From Theobroma cacao (lineage: Eukaryota > Streptophyta > Magnoliopsida > Malvales > Malvaceae), in the NCBI RefSeq assembly GCF_000208745.1, contig NC_030853.1, positions 22,980,401 to 23,044,400 on the forward strand: DNA of 64,000 bases. The letters are read 5' to 3'. Below, piece by piece: positions 51,363 through 64,000 of the stretch (positions within the stretch are counted from its first letter, which is position 1; each line of letters starts with the position of its first letter). The translations under genes and the position numbers were made by a program. Below the pieces are notes generated by a model that was given only the letters and a program-made list of their open reading frames with translations, searched no databases and was not told the origin of the DNA.

Positions 51363-52690
51363 CTACATAGCCACGGCTTCATTGCTTTCAAGTTCCATGG
51401 ACAGGGAGTTCTCATATGCTCCTTGAGGAATCGGATTGTCATCTTCCATTGGTTCTGTTAACTTCTCACGAGCTGCACCATTAACTCCAACACCACGTTC
51501 ATTTTTATCACCACCACTTTCAGGAGATATGTCTATCTTTGAGTTTTGAATTTGTAATGGTTGGAGTGATGGGTTTCTTTGTACCACACTATCAGATATC
51601 TCAAGATTTGATTGTTGGGTAGGCTTAAAGGATCCACTGGAAAAGGCTATTTTCGGCTCTTTAGGGACTTGCTTTTTGCCTTTCGCCTTTGATGAGGACG
51701 TGATATCTCTATTTGATACACTAACAGAGGATTACAAATTGCCCTTAAGTTGTTCTTTAGTATAAGTTGCAGTCATTCCCTTCCTTGTTATACTCGTTTC
51801 TGATATGGTGGTGTCATTCTTTATGGACTCATATATCACCGTCTCTTCATCTTGCTCCATATCTTCACTGTCCAGTACCACAAACCGAGAGCCCAAGTTA
51901 GCAGTAGGTCTCGACTTTTCCATTTGTTCGGCTAGTTTGGCTTTTTGCATTGTAGTTCTTCTGTTATTTTTTTGCACAACCATCCAGGGGCCAAACTTTG
52001 TTGTTTCATAATCCTTCTAAACAACTTTTTGAGTCTCTGATTGTTTCAAAGCTTGCTCCTCAGATAATTCCTCTTTTTCTTTCTGCTTCATCACACAACC
52101 TTCTTCACTATGCCCGAACTTTCCGCAATGAAAGCATAGCATCTTTAGTCCTTCATACTCAATTTTTTGCCACCTACCTCCAATAAATATTTTTGGTATA
52201 AGCAGTTTCCTGAGATCAATTTCCATAGAAAGTTTGGCAAATTTCCCTCTCGATTGTGAAGAGGTAGTTCTATCAATCTTAACCGTTTTCCCAATCTTAT
52301 CACTTATCCTAGCCAAAATCTCCTTATCATAATATTCAAGCGGCATCCCAAGCAGACGAACCCATGCTGCTATTGATTCAACTGAGGCCTCATCTGATCT
52401 AAATCCCAGGCACCATCTACGAATGGTAATGTAGTGATCAACTATAGTCCAAGGTCCTTCCATTAACACATGGAAGTAATCAGATTTGTTTTCAAACTGA
52501 AAACAGTAGAAGCCATTGTCAAGATCAACCGCTTGGAAATCACCCTGCAAGGCCCACAACTGTTTTACTCTAGAGCAAAGATACGTGTAGCTAATGTTCC
52601 TACCTAATAGTTTGACTATTAGGGTATTTTTCCAAGGTTTCCAGATACGTAACTTCTCTTCCCTTGTTAAACGAATATATGGGCCACCGA
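51363..52690 (-). pseudogene. LINE ORF1: DUF4283 and CCHC zinc knuckle
   Basis: The same frame continues from about 52690 down to 51363, with stops at 52017-52019 and about 51732-51734 and one just upstream near 52694. DUF4283 covers about 52150-52690 (IRLTREEKLRIWKPWKNTLI, then WALQGDFQAVDL and GPWTIVDHYITIRRW). A CX2CX4HX4C knuckle, CFHCGKFGHSEEGC, lies near 52110. ORF1 proteins of plant LINEs bind the element RNA. The tail is serine- and charge-rich. Confidence 0.8.
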
Positions 52691-53203
52691 TATTTCAATC
52701 ATTTTCTTCCTTGTCAGATTCTGGCATTTTAGACTCCTATTCTTCATTGTCAAAGCCTACCCTGTTCATATCCTGTTCTTGATTCTCATTAAGAAGCACA
52801 TGGCGATAAGACAAGTGAGAAACACCACTAGATAATGCATTCTGGCTTTAAGGCAGGGTGCCTACAGATTGATCTCCAGGGATTATCAGCTTCCATTCCA
52901 AATCGGATCCTTTTAGACCCCACACGATTAACAGATAGGGGGAAGCCACCCCATGAATCTGGTAGGGGGTCACCAATTACGTCTGCCTCCATGCAAGGCA
53001 AACAAAGGTTGAAAGTAGGTTTTCAGAGGTTCAGTGCACGCTAGTGAAGTTTCCTTAATGTGCGTCGAGAGAGACTTCTTTGGTGCTTATTCCTTATTCC
53101 TTATTTTTTCTTTTTCTTTTTTTTTAAATTAACAAACTCGCTTAGAATTTCGATTAATACTTTAAGGGATGGAGATATTTTACCTTTTTATTTAATAAAA
53201 TTT

Positions 53204-53517
53204 AGAGTAAACTCCACTTATATTTTTTGTGATTTAGTTTTTTTAGTATGGCACGTTGTTATTTCTTTTCCTAATTAGTAGTTTGTAGATTTTTTTTTCC
53301 AATTAACACTCTATGAATAACTTTTGTTTCTAGATTATTAACTTTGGCTAGTAAAATTATCAAAATACCTTTAATTCGAAACTAACCTATTTATTTACAC
53401 TTCAAAATACCCTTAAATCAAGATATTCACATAGTATTAATTAAAAAAAATCATAAAGTGCTATATGAAAAAAGTTGAAATCATAAAAAACGTAAATGAA
53501 GTTTATTCACTCAAATT
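53204..53517. mobile_element. Foldback MITE-like element
   Basis: AGAGTAAACTCCACTTATAT, TTTGTGATTT and GGCACGTTGTTATTTCTTTT at the left recur in reverse complement at the right end (AAAAAATCATAAAGTGC, AAGTTGAAATCATAAAAAAC). No ORF. A related arm is at 44024. Confidence 0.55.
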
Positions 53518-56500
53518 TCAAAAATTCATATTATGCTTATCCACGTTTATTAAAGTTTTGTTTTGATCAATTCAACAAGGAAAAGTTAACAGTTGTCAAT
53601 TTGATGAAACTATTTCATGATACTTGACCTTGGTCATATTCATATTAATTCATCTATCACGTAATATTGTTCATGTGATCAAAATCAACTAATATGAAAA
53701 GTTATGTTTGACAGTTATTAATTTTTAATAATTAAGTGATTAAAGTATTAACTTGTATAAATATTGATAACTAAATTTATATATATATATATATATATAT
53801 ATCCACCGAGACAAAAGATTCCTATACTTAGNTTTATATATATATATATATATATATATATCCACCGAGCAAAAGATTCCTATACTTGAAAACAAGAAAA
53901 CCTTTTGGGTTGGAAAACTGTGAAACTCGTGCCATAGACCTGCCTTGTCAGCTTCCACCAAGAGAAGCGAATGTGGTTTTCATAGATTTTAGCCTCAATA
54001 AAATCTAACGAATAGAATCCTCTTTTTAATTCCATTTGTCTCAAAGCATTTATGTATTCAAGTCCAATGGAATTGAGTCCTTTTCAGCAATGAAATTATT
54101 TCTTGTAGATTCATGTTTGGTCGTGAAAAATTGAAAAGTCAAGTATATATCCTTCTCACTCCATATATGGTACTGGTGACTCTCATTTTTCTGGATCCAT
54201 ATTTTTCCCTCAAAATTCTTTGGTCGTGTCTCTTTTGATGTCGAATTTTGTGTTTGTGACATTTTGTCTTTACATGCGGCATTTTCGATCTCAAAACCAT
54301 TTAAAAGTTAATGAAAATTCTGTTTCAGGAATCATGATATCTATTGTAACAAATTATATCAATTTATTGATTTTATTTTTATTTAATCAATTTCAGTGAG
54401 AAACTTTATTTAAGGAACTCAACATAAATTAATTTTACGCTTTCGAAATCATCTTAATATAATTTAAATTTTAAAATTATTCTATTAAGGAATTTTCGGA
54501 TGAGTTACCAAAAAAATCATTGCACATGCAAAATTTCAATAAACAGGTTTCAATGATTCAAGTAATCCTAGTAATGTAACTTCTTTTAGCAAAAATAATC
54601 TTCACATGCATAGTTAGGTTTAACTTTTTTGAGATGACATGCGTATTGTATTGTAATGGTAGTCGAATTCTTACATGAACAATATCCAAATTCGGATCCC
54701 CTATAAGATATAAGGGAAGAAAGAAGTCTCATCAATGTTTACAAACCGTTGATAGTGATTCTCTCCTTCCACTTGAAGCATAATAATTAGTGTTACCCAC
54801 ATCACTTGCAAACAATGGCACACTTCCTTGAGGTTTCAAGCTCTTTTTTTTTTTTTTGGTTAAAAGGTGTCATCTTCTTTCTTACCAGCCACAAGTGTCC
54901 CTCTGCTACTTTATGTACAACAAAGCATGACCATGTTGGTGCCTTCTTATATAAATCATGGAACAAAAAATCAAATAGTATCGAAGCTGATCATTTATTA
55001 TAAGTTAACTGATATGTCTACCTTATAGAAAGTAAGTGAAAAATTAAGCTCCATTTGGTATACAAAAATATGTAATGTTAATATATGACAAAATGCATGA
55101 TATTGCATTTGAATTGTTACTCATTTCATACCAATCATGAGATTAAGTTTTTACTATTTGCTTCTGTTTTATTTCAGCTTTTCAATAAGTCAGAAGGAAA
55201 TAGTAAAAAGTAGAGAAAGCATCAATCATACTATTAAAGAAATCAAGTGTTGGTCTTTTTTCAGAGCGACACTATTCTAAGATAATTGTCCTAAATAATA
55301 TGCTTAGGATGATACCTGCCTAATTTTTCAAATTATGAAAATTAAACAAATGGATTAATGTCGAGAAAAGTTTATTATCCCAGATGAGGAGTCCTTGTAA
55401 TGTTAGAGTAATAGAGGCCATCGGTCGACAGATCGGTCACAAGACAAAAATCAATGTGTAATCTTGTGTGTTTAGTCCCATGCATCAGGCCGCGATCCGT
55501 ACGTGCCAAACATTTTTCACTAGTGGTTTTTCTCTTTTCATCACATGTGAATTCTGTTTTGTTTTTTTAAAATTGTGTAAGTTTAGTTTAAGTGCTTCGA
55601 GATTGGGTACAGCATTTTCAGACTTGGATTGCTAAGTCCAACTCCGCCCATGAACTTAGAAACATTTATATTAATATGTTATATTATAAATATAGATAAA
55701 ACTATATAATTTATTTAGTAAAAATAATAGCTTCAAATCTGATTAGGGCAAGTTCAGGCTTAAAATCTTAATCCAAGTTCAGGTCTCAAGCGAGCTAAGC
55801 TTGCGGAACTATACCCTGGGCCAAAAGATATTGAAAAGACCCAAAAGTTGTGTACCATGGGCCACAAGGCTTGTCAAGAAAAAAAATGGGCAAAATTGGC
55901 GTACTTTAAGAAAAACATTCAAGCTGAAATGGATAAAAATGCTTTTCTGTTTTACAAATTCTTTACTTTTGCGAATATATAATAACAATTCTTTTATTAC
56001 ATTTATTTTTCAAAACTTTTATTTTTCTTTTATTTTAATTTCTTATGTTTTGCCTAAGGAAAAAAAGAAAAAGGCATTTGGCTAATGCGTCTTGGAAAAG
56101 AAAAGAAAAGAAAAGAGAAAGGGCAATGTATAAGCAGCTCGATGTACGACAAATGGCAAACTCCGTATTGCGTTTACTCAGCAGCAGCCAGCAGACTTTA
56201 TTAGCTAAACCTATACTTGAGGGAAAAAAATAAATTCATTCATCTTTTCCTCATGAAACCCTTTTTCAAATTCCCTTCTCCAGACGCAATTGCATCTATT
56301 CCACTTCCTCCTATGGATTTCCTGCCTATTCATTTTAGTAATAGCTTCAGCATTCTGAAACCGGCCATTATTACCATGGCTGGGAATTTTATCTGACTCC
56401 AAGTTAAGTAGATATCATATCATAATCATAATCATATTAATTAACTGTCTGCAAATTTAATTTCCGCACTCTCTATTGAATTTCTGCTCCTGGGTGGTCT

Positions 56501-56979
56501 TTTTATATGAAATCTAATTGTTATATAGTATAATTTACATTCGCACAGCATCAAATAAAGACACCTTGTAACAGAGGAGTATCCTTTGATAAAGAGAAGC
56601 AAATCATGAAAGGGAAAACAGGATTCATGGTTTTTCCCGTCATTTTTATTAATTGTTTCTTTGTTTAAGAACAACACAACTATATGTGGATGCGTTTATG
56701 AAAGATCCAGTCCTAAGAACTTTTGGCCTCTCTGTTCTTTAACTAGAAGATTAAACTTAGGTTGGTGCAAATTTTCTTTTCCTTTTTTTTTTGGTAAAGT
56801 TATCGAATTCTATACATTTTTTATAGATATAATTGTGGAAGACCTATCTGTGTGTATCGTATTTGGCAGGCACATTTGAGTGGCGAGTAACATAGGACAA
56901 AACTCTAATTAATTCAAAGCAAAAATTAATTACCTTTGCATTCAACAAGGGAAAAAGGAAAAAAACCCTCCTCTAAAGT
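53518..56979. other. Intergenic region
   Basis: No recognisable gene. A TA-rich tandem duplication with an N is at 53775-53890. A T run at 54844-54859 followed by GGTTAAAAGG may be another retroposon tail; no target duplication was seen. The last few hundred bases are probably the 3' flank of the permease gene. Confidence 0.5.
53775..53890. repeat. Tandem duplication around an unresolved base
   Basis: A TA run followed by CCACCGAG(A)CAAAAGATTCC and TATACTT occurs twice, joined by the only N of the window (53832). The copies differ by a 1-bp indel. A collapsed or misjoined gap is as likely as a true duplication. Confidence 0.7.
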
Positions 56980-58650
56980 CTAAAGATCAGGCATCTTGTC
57001 GTCCCCTTGAGAAGCATTATGAATTGCATTAGTTGTTTCATTCAGCAAATTGTTGGCCTTCACTTCTTTCCTAATTCCAAATCTTACCAATAAGTCCTCT
57101 GCCCAATCCCAAAGATGCAGAACAATGAATGTCCCAATTCCTCCGATCAAACCATAGGCTATGGAATATGTCAAGGGCATCAATATCAATGTCACAAATG
57201 CAGGAATGGCCTGCCTCATGTCGTCCCACTCAACCTCCACAACCGATCTCATCATCAAAACCCCTACCAAGATCAACGGCGGCCCTACTGCCCATGCTGG
57301 GATGGACGCCAGTAATGGCGTAAAGAAAAATGCCAGAAAGAAATACCCTGCAACTGTCAACGCCGTTAGGCCTGTCCTTCCACCTTCTCTAATCCCGGTC
57401 GATGATTCGATGAATGCAGTCACCGGTGATGTTCCGAGAAGTGATCCTACCACAATTGATGCAGCGTCGGACATGAAAGCAAAGTATTGGCCTTCGAAAT
57501 CGCCATTTTCATCTGTGAAACCGGCGAAACGAGCCATTGAATACAATGTGCCCGTGGTATCTAATATGTCCACGTACAAAAATGTTACCAATGCCTCCCA
57601 GAAGTACCCTTTGTTCAGTCCCTTAAAATTCAATGCCCCTGCCGTTCTCTTAATCACATGCACATCAACGACCTTCTTGAAATACTGGTAGGCTGAGTTT
57701 CCAGCTTCTGTGTTAGGAAACGCTGTTACAGCAGTGTTACGGAACCATGAAATCACCGTAACAAAAATTATACCATAGATCATGGCACCTTTAATATTTT
57801 TCACCAGGCAATAGGCAATAATCACAAAACCAACAATTCCAAGCCAAAACGTGGGACTTTCCATGCGATGATTCATGCAAAAAATTTCGCCTGACACGGT
57901 CCCGCCGGGGATCAAACTGATTGTGCCGTTAGCTGCGGTGACGACAGGAGCTAAGGTTTTCCTGGAGGATCTTGGACAGGCTGCAAGTGTAACTAAAGTT
58001 GAAGAGCTGTAACCAACAAGGCCAATACCCTGATTATTTTGTAATCCAATGAAAGCAAGAAACAACCCAATTCCAGCAGAGGAAGAAATTCGGACGGGTT
58101 TGGGGACGAGTTTAGCGAGTTTTGCACGTAACCCAACAGCTGAAATGAGGAGAAAAAGGAGGCCTTCAATGAAGATAGCTGTTAGGGCACTTTTGTAGGG
58201 TACGTTGCCAGTGCCATGGAACCCGACAACTGTGTATGCAAAGTAAGCGTTTGTGCCCATCCCTGGAGCTAAAGCTAAAGGGAGGTTGGCGAATATACCC
58301 ATGATAAGACAGCCAATAAGAGAAGATGCTACGGTGGCTACAATTAGGTCTTTACGGGTCCTTTCAAGACAAGCTGCGTACCCTGGATCCACTGGGGGGA
58401 ATTTGCAGGACTCGCTCTGGTTGTTGCAGTCAGCAATGGTACAAGGGCCGCCTGAGTCAGTAAGGATGCTGGCGTTCACGGCTAAGATGTATGCCATGGT
58501 GAGGAACGTTGCGGTGCCGGCTCTTAGCTCGGTGGTGAAGGTGGTTTTTCTCTCGGTGAGTTTGAATCTTTTCCCGACTTTGCTGCTGCCTACAAATGAA
58601 TTTAATCGACTTGCGATTGAACGTTTCTTGGGTTCGGATGGAGTCTCCAT
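56980..58650 (-). CDS. Adenine/guanine permease, AzgA type, AZG1-like
   Basis: A single-exon gene for 556 residues. AzgA-family proteins import adenine and guanine; the plant AZG1 and AZG2 also move cytokinin-type purines across the plasma or ER membrane. The first ATG is at 58650 ([11 protein letters not shown]); the frame is open to 58728 but has no earlier ATG. The conserved start of the transport core is [20 protein letters not shown], followed by [47 protein letters not shown] and [20 protein letters not shown], all family signature blocks. About a dozen hydrophobic segments lie between them and the termini are hydrophilic. Length and sequence resemble Arabidopsis AZG1 (about 580 residues, from memory). 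No broken motif was seen. Confidence 0.95.
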   Translation of the reverse strand: METPSEPKKRSIASRLNSFVGSSKVGKRFKLTERKTTFTTELRAGTATFLTMAYILAVNASILTDSGGPCTIADCNNQSESCKFPPVDPGYAACLERTRKDLIVATVASSLIGCLIMGIFANLPLALAPGMGTNAYFAYTVVGFHGTGNVPYKSALTAIFIEGLLFLLISAVGLRAKLAKLVPKPVRISSSAGIGLFLAFIGLQNNQGIGLVGYSSSTLVTLAACPRSSRKTLAPVVTAANGTISLIPGGTVSGEIFCMNHRMESPTFWLGIVGFVIIAYCLVKNIKGAMIYGIIFVTVISWFRNTAVTAFPNTEAGNSAYQYFKKVVDVHVIKRTAGALNFKGLNKGYFWEALVTFLYVDILDTTGTLYSMARFAGFTDENGDFEGQYFAFMSDAASIVVGSLLGTSPVTAFIESSTGIREGGRTGLTALTVAGYFFLAFFFTPLLASIPAWAVGPPLILVGVLMMRSVVEVEWDDMRQAIPAFVTLILMPLTYSIAYGLIGGIGTFIVLHLWDWAEDLLVRFGIRKEVKANNLLNETTNAIHNASQGDDKMPDL

Positions 58651-61600
58651 TGAAAGGCAAGAAGCCAAATTCTTTGTTTTTAATTCCTTGAAATGGAATT
58701 CTGGAACCTTTTTTTTTCTTAATTTCACTGTATTTTAGAGGGATTTGGTGAAAGATAAAGGGGAGAGAGAGACAGAGAGAGCTTGTGGAGCTTGATGTGC
58801 AAGGGGCGAGGAGCTATGGGTTTTGATTCCGTTTAGGAATCGGTTTCTTTTGAAGGCTGTCATATCTAATCTACTACTCGTAGTAGTAGTTGGGTTTGGC
58901 GAGATACCCCCAGCTCCTTGCTTTAACATAGGCTAATGATGATGAAATTGGGCAGGCGATGAGAAGATATGGGGGCAGAAACTTTGAATCATGGCATAAA
59001 AGTGGGCCAAAGGGGAGGGGTCGCAGACTTGGAGTCCCGTCTCTCATTATGTTGTGTCATGAAACCAGGACAACTGTAGTTCATGGTTTGATACCAAATT
59101 GGAGGATATGAAAAAGAAGAGGTCAAAGTCGTCGAATTGAAGGGTGGAATTGTACTTATCTTTTTAATTTTCTTATTTTGATTGTTGTGGGACCATTGTA
59201 AAGACGGATCATATTGGAAACTAGAAGTAAAATTGTCAATATAATGGAATTAACTTAAATAGAAAGAAATTGAAATAGAGCTTTCTTTGTATTTTGGAAG
59301 TATTAGATTTGGAAAGAAGGGAAATTTGCAAACCAATCCATTTGTCTTCCCTCCTCCTATTCTGATTAGAATCTTCTGTTTCATTAAGAAAATTATATGT
59401 CATGGACGATGATGCATGCATGTAATTATATAATTATGTTGATTGTGTATCATAAATCCAAACATTTTGATGTGGTACCAAGGCAAGGTTTACATGCACC
59501 AACTTAAAAGAAGAAGAATCAATAATGAACTGTAAATGTCAAAGTAAGCACACAAAGGCAAGGGACAAAAGAGACAAATTTGAGGAATTGATTTGGGGGT
59601 CCACTTTGAAAGGTGTCGAAGGACTCTAGGCTCCATTCACGTCTTACTTGATAGTGCACCCAAAAGCCTTGCAATGGGCTCCATATCCTTCCTTTCCTCT
59701 GTCATACACCTCTTAAAACTGTGTATTTTCAAGTTCTTTTAATGTTTTTAACATTACAAATATTAAAATTTAGATACGAAGGAATGTTTACGTGTTGCAA
59801 AAATAGAAAATGGAATTTTAGTAAATATTCATAAACTACGGGTGTAAATTCGCTATTCTCTAGCTGCTCCTACCCTCCCTTTTTTCATAAGCAAGAAGGA
59901 ATTTTGGGGCTTAGTTCAGCCAATGGCTAATGCCAAGTCGTCCCATATATAGTGACCTAAAGAAGGGTAACCTAGCTACTATATGACATTGACAGATCAC
60001 CAAGGGCAGGCTTCTCTTTAGCTAAATTTATTACTAAAAGTCTTTAGGGTTAAAAGTTTTCTAATTGGCTTCCCTATCGGTTAGTATCTAATAAGCAAGA
60101 AAGGCTATGATCCTATTGGAAAAAGCAGAGTGGTAAAGCTTATAACATGCCTTCTGTATGATAATGAAAAATTGTCCTCCACCGTACATACATCATCACT
60201 AATGGAGTTGTTAAATTTCGTAAATAAATTTAGAGAATTATTACAAACCCATTAATTAGATTATATTTACTGAAGATTAATCAATTAATATATTTACTAA
60301 TAGAGATATCGATAAATATTTTATAATAGAATATATTTTATTATCCAATTCGATTAAATAAAATTAAAGTACTCTATAATCAAATTTGAAATAGATTTGA
60401 ATAGTAAAACTACTATCTATTAGCAAAATTTGGATTAGGGTATCTATTACCCTAATAATTAAAAATTTTTTAAAAATAATACTTTAAGTTTATATAATAT
60501 TTTAATAAATAATAATCAAAATTAAATTTATGTGAAAAAAAATCAAACAAAATGAGAAAAAAAAATGTATTCAGACACAAAGTCTCACCCCTAATGGCTA
60601 TCCATACATTGCACATAGAGTTTTATAACAGTAAGATGCAGTGCATTAGCTTCCTCGTGTCAAATCAAAGGTCTGCAATTTGGCATTATGAAATGCAGTA
60701 GCTAAAGATACTTTTGGTAGGACCCTTTGTTTATGGGCGACAGAAAATGTGCAACATTATAATTCCTTTTGCCACTTCCTTCGTGAACCAGAGACTCCAT
60801 TATCTTGTTATCGGCTCATTTCATGACAGGGAACTCCACTCATATTTATTTTGACAACGCTGCCCCATCTTTCATTGGGATCAACAATGGAATGAGCTTA
60901 GATTGATTGTTAGAATGTCATCATTAGTTCATGCAGTTGAAGGTAGCGAGATTGTATTTATTTGCATTTCACCTTCATCTGTTTCATGAGAAAGTGTCTT
61001 CTATTCAAATAGAGAACTTGATAAAGGACATTCAATGCACCTACGTTGAGTTGTAAGATCATCATCAAATACTAATTAAATGATATTTAAATATTAATTT
61101 GGAAATGCATCATTAACTTATCTTTCTATCTTTATCTTATGTCAAACGTGGTTGATTCTATATGAGCAATTGAAGAGGTGTGAAAGAGAATTTGATCTGA
61201 CATGAGAAAGAAAAATATTGAATAAATAGACAAACGAAGGTTCAAAATTAGTACTAATTAAAGAGAAACCAATAGAAAAATTAAGCAAATTCCACAGCTT
61301 AAATAGTATTGTTGATTTAATGCGTGTTTCATGAGTGGTGAGGGACAATTAAAGGGACCATTAGGATCGAGTAGTAAATCTTTTGGGTGAAGTATCAAAA
61401 TCTATCATTGCAGCCTTGAAGTCAAAACTCCATCCAATAAAGTTGTTTGGAATTTAGTATTAAAAAGAAGAAAAAACATAATGTGAAAAATGGCTCTACT
61501 TACTTTCTTGTTTTCTTGAGAGATTCAGTCTCTATAGCTCAGGTTTTACCCCATTAGTGGGAGGTAAATTTGCATACCATGATGAAAAGCTCAAACAAAA

Positions 61601-63589
61601 GTCAATATTCATTTTTTATGTGTATATATAATATAAAAATGAATTGTTTGAAGTAGGCAGAAAGTGTTTTTACTCGATGAATGTGCCTAATAATCTTTTT
61701 GGTTTAATTAATTGGAGTAAACTCCAAAGGAATGGCACCATTTATATTCCCTAGTTTGGTTGATTAGCGACCTACTCTACCCTTTATGGATAAGCAAAAT
61801 GGCCGACAAAGTTGTGGATTTGTGCTACAAACAATTACACAAATAGAAAAAAAAATTCATGGCAGCCATAATGCATTGCTCTCTATCCATATTCTCTACT
61901 TTTGTCATTTACTCTTGGGTTCTTGTTAATTACACTTGCTATGAAAAACGTGATAATTTTTATCATTTAAAATGTTTTTGGAAAGATCATAAATAAATAC
62001 ATGTAAATATATGTATACGTGTGCACGTGCAGAAGGAGATAGAATTTATAATTATTTATCTATACTCGGAGTATAAGTAGTATTAATAACACATCACATA
62101 TTTTTTCAGTTTTAATTTTGAAATTTTAAATCTAAAAAAAATAAATTATAAGCTAGCTTGAAGTATAAAAAATTTGTATTTTTAGTTTTAAAAATAATTC
62201 TTTTTCGAAATCATAGAGATTTTGTGTTGGATCATAGTGCTCTTTCTTTGTGTAAGAAGAAAAATGCAGGCAATGAAATATAGTTTGGATATGTTATTTC
62301 CTTCTAATTGTTTTGATGTGGAGCAGCAGCACAATTTGCTAATAAAATCCAATGGGACTAAAAGCCCATGCTTAGATGTGTTGGGCCTAAACAACATTAA
62401 GCTCTCCAAACCATGGTCTGCTTCATTAAGGACTTTAGATACAATAAAAATCATTCACCTTCATTAATTTCCAATAAAAATCATTCAATACAATTGGAAT
62501 TTAGATAAATCTAATTAATGTTAATATTAATAATATTTAAAATGATAATTTACAAATATAATCACTTTCATTAATCAAAAACTTTTTCAACATCCACACT
62601 TTGATTACATATTATAGATTATAGATATATGAGTGTATAGTTTTCTTATACAAAGTCAAAAGATATCTTGAAATCAAATAAAGTATTTTACAGTTTATAT
62701 CGATTTGATAATGGGTTTTCTCAACATTAATAGGTCTAGTTTTAGTATTTAGACAATTCCAATTCTATTTCGAGCCAAAATTTACATGTGTGATGTGTGT
62801 GCACTTTTAGATACACTAGTTTACATATCGGGCAAGATACACATGAACTATAATATATTATCTTAATTATTTTAATAAAATATATAAGCTATTCTAACTA
62901 AATAAAGATTTTGTAAAATGAGCTTTAGTAATTACTATTTCAACTAAATAATTTTAGCTAATATATTTATCCAACTTATTACTTTGTTCAGTTAATTATA
63001 TTTTTTTACCCGGTTTTTTTACAAATTTTTTAAGATTTATCTGTTTCTTAAATATTGTATTATTCTGATAGGATAAAGACTCTACTAATTGACATAAAAA
63101 TTTATTTTAAATAATACTAATAAATGAACATAATTGAAAGGTGGTTAGAAACAAAAAGATAATACAGTTTCACAAAATTTTCACACTCCTCAAGTCACAT
63201 TTAAATATGAATTAATATTTATTATCAAATAATTTTTTTATAATTTTTTAATAATAATTATAAATAAATATAAAAATTTTCAAAGTATAAAACTTATCTC
63301 ATAAATAATTAAAACTTTGTAATATCAATTTATATATTATCGCGTGATTTGTACATTTGGCTCAATAAAAATCTATTTTATCTATTAAGTTTTGGCGAGT
63401 ACATATTAAGTTTTATCAAGGACATATTGATGTTAACTTATAAGATAAAAGGCCATTGAATGAAAATGCCATGCAAAAAGATCACAGAGAGTTGTAATAA
63501 TGAAATTATTATTCCATCAAAATACCAATGGGATGTAAACGGGTGGAGTATCCGTTAATTTTGAGGTACTAAAACTCAAACCTTATTGT
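58651..63589. other. 5' flank of permease gene and intergenic DNA
   Basis: Bases 58651-58930 are probably 5' UTR and core promoter, with a short GA-rich stretch near 58762-58780. From 59000 to 63590 no gene is recognised. The DNA is AT-rich, and short open frames such as 62222-62467 have no domain. Confidence 0.5.
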
Positions 63590-64000
63590 CGTAACGTGCG
63601 GGTCCGAAAACCCGACCGCTAGACGTGAATGTGAAAACTCACTAAAAAATTTAACTAGGAGTCGCCACCAATCTTTTTTTTTTTTATATTTTACTAGGTG
63701 TGATTGGCCACCTATTTGACTCGATTCTAATCGATGAAAACTTAAATTAATTTTAAGCCCACCGAAAAGAACCTTAAACCGGTCTACAATTTTCTGGATC
63801 TAGGTTCGGGAGTACGGTTGCGCCCGGGGAAGGATTAGCACCCCTCGGACGCCCATTCCATGAACGGTACCATTTTTAGATTATCCTATTGGGCTTTAAT
63901 TTTTAATTTCACTAGATTTCCTTAATTATTATTTTTTATTTTATCTCCTATTTAACCTAAAATGGAATGCAAATGGGTGGTGAGATGAAATGCATGACGT
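63590..64000. repeat. Partial high-copy plant repeat at window edge
   Basis: This GC-richer block holds GGAGTCGCCACCAATC, GGTGTGATTGGCCACC, GCCCGGGGAAGGATTAGCAC and CCTCGGACGCCC. I recall such a block as recurrent in plant genomes near LTR retrotransposon sequence. It runs past the window end, so class and length remain open. Confidence 0.4.

Larger units (their letters stand above)
44463..53090 (-). mobile_element. L1-type plant LINE with RNase H, degenerate and interrupted
   Basis: Read from 53090 down, the order is 5' UTR, ORF1 (DUF4283 and CCHC knuckle), endonuclease, reverse transcriptase, zf-RVX zinc-binding domain, RNase H and a poly(A) tail (T10 at 44463-44472). That is the layout of plant L1 elements that acquired an RNase H domain. 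Without the 2.7-kb LTR insert it is about 5.9 kb, near full length. Stops and frameshifts occur in every part, so it cannot move by itself. The 5' boundary is approximate and no target duplication was identified. Confidence 0.85.

Noticed and set aside
58651..58728. 26-residue N-terminal extension of the AZG1-like permease
   Set aside because: The extension would have to start at GTG; the first ATG is at 58650.
57115..58738. Plus-strand open frames over the permease gene
   Set aside because: Antisense shadows; the minus strand has the full set of AzgA family blocks.

Overview
This window is nuclear DNA from a flowering plant, most likely a eudicot. The intergenic DNA is strongly AT-rich. The genes are sparse and widely spaced, belong to plant families, and are mostly single-exon. 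One gene has GT-AG introns, and the repeats (L1-type LINE with RNase H, solo LTR, MITE-like foldbacks, tRNA-SINE-like units) are typical of plants. I cannot fix the species from sequence alone. One N at 53832 shows this is an assembled draft.

Five protein-coding loci are supported. (1) 256-2137 (+): a three-exon 2-oxoglutarate/Fe(II) oxygenase-fold protein that appears to have lost its iron ligands and ends in a predicted membrane segment. (2) 12463-13676 (-): an OVATE family transcriptional regulator whose frame is broken by 1 bp just before the OVATE domain. (3) 18353-20398 (-): a U-box/ARM-repeat E3 ubiquitin ligase of the PUB16/PUB17 type. (4) 38624-39934 (+): a CBL-interacting protein kinase close to CIPK14. 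(5) 56980-58650 (-): an AzgA-type adenine/guanine permease close to AZG1. The loci are independent transcription units and share no obvious pathway. CIPK, PUB and OVATE proteins belong to families used in stress, hormone and growth signalling.

The space between genes is mobile-element territory. The main structure is a minus-strand, RNase-H-bearing L1-type LINE (about 44463-53090). It carries many stops and frameshifts and is itself split by a plus-oriented solo LTR (45968-48676) with a perfect 5-bp target duplication. Other relics are a 1.8-kb element with about 285-bp inverted arms (27303-29088), several foldback MITE-like units, a Mutator-like element with a perfect 11-bp target duplication (43063-43751), a 20-bp retroposition scar with a 17-bp target duplication (29877-29931), four SINE-like copies, a plus-strand LINE zinc-binding relic (31025-31400), and the start of a probable high-copy repeat at the right edge.

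No wholly new system is evident. The most interesting points are the metal-site-degenerate, membrane-anchored oxygenase-fold protein, the frameshifted OVATE gene, a possible broken IDA-like secreted peptide gene at 16195-16510, and the datable nesting of elements at 44-53.5 kb. No tRNA, rRNA, recognisable conserved miRNA hairpin or CRISPR was found.
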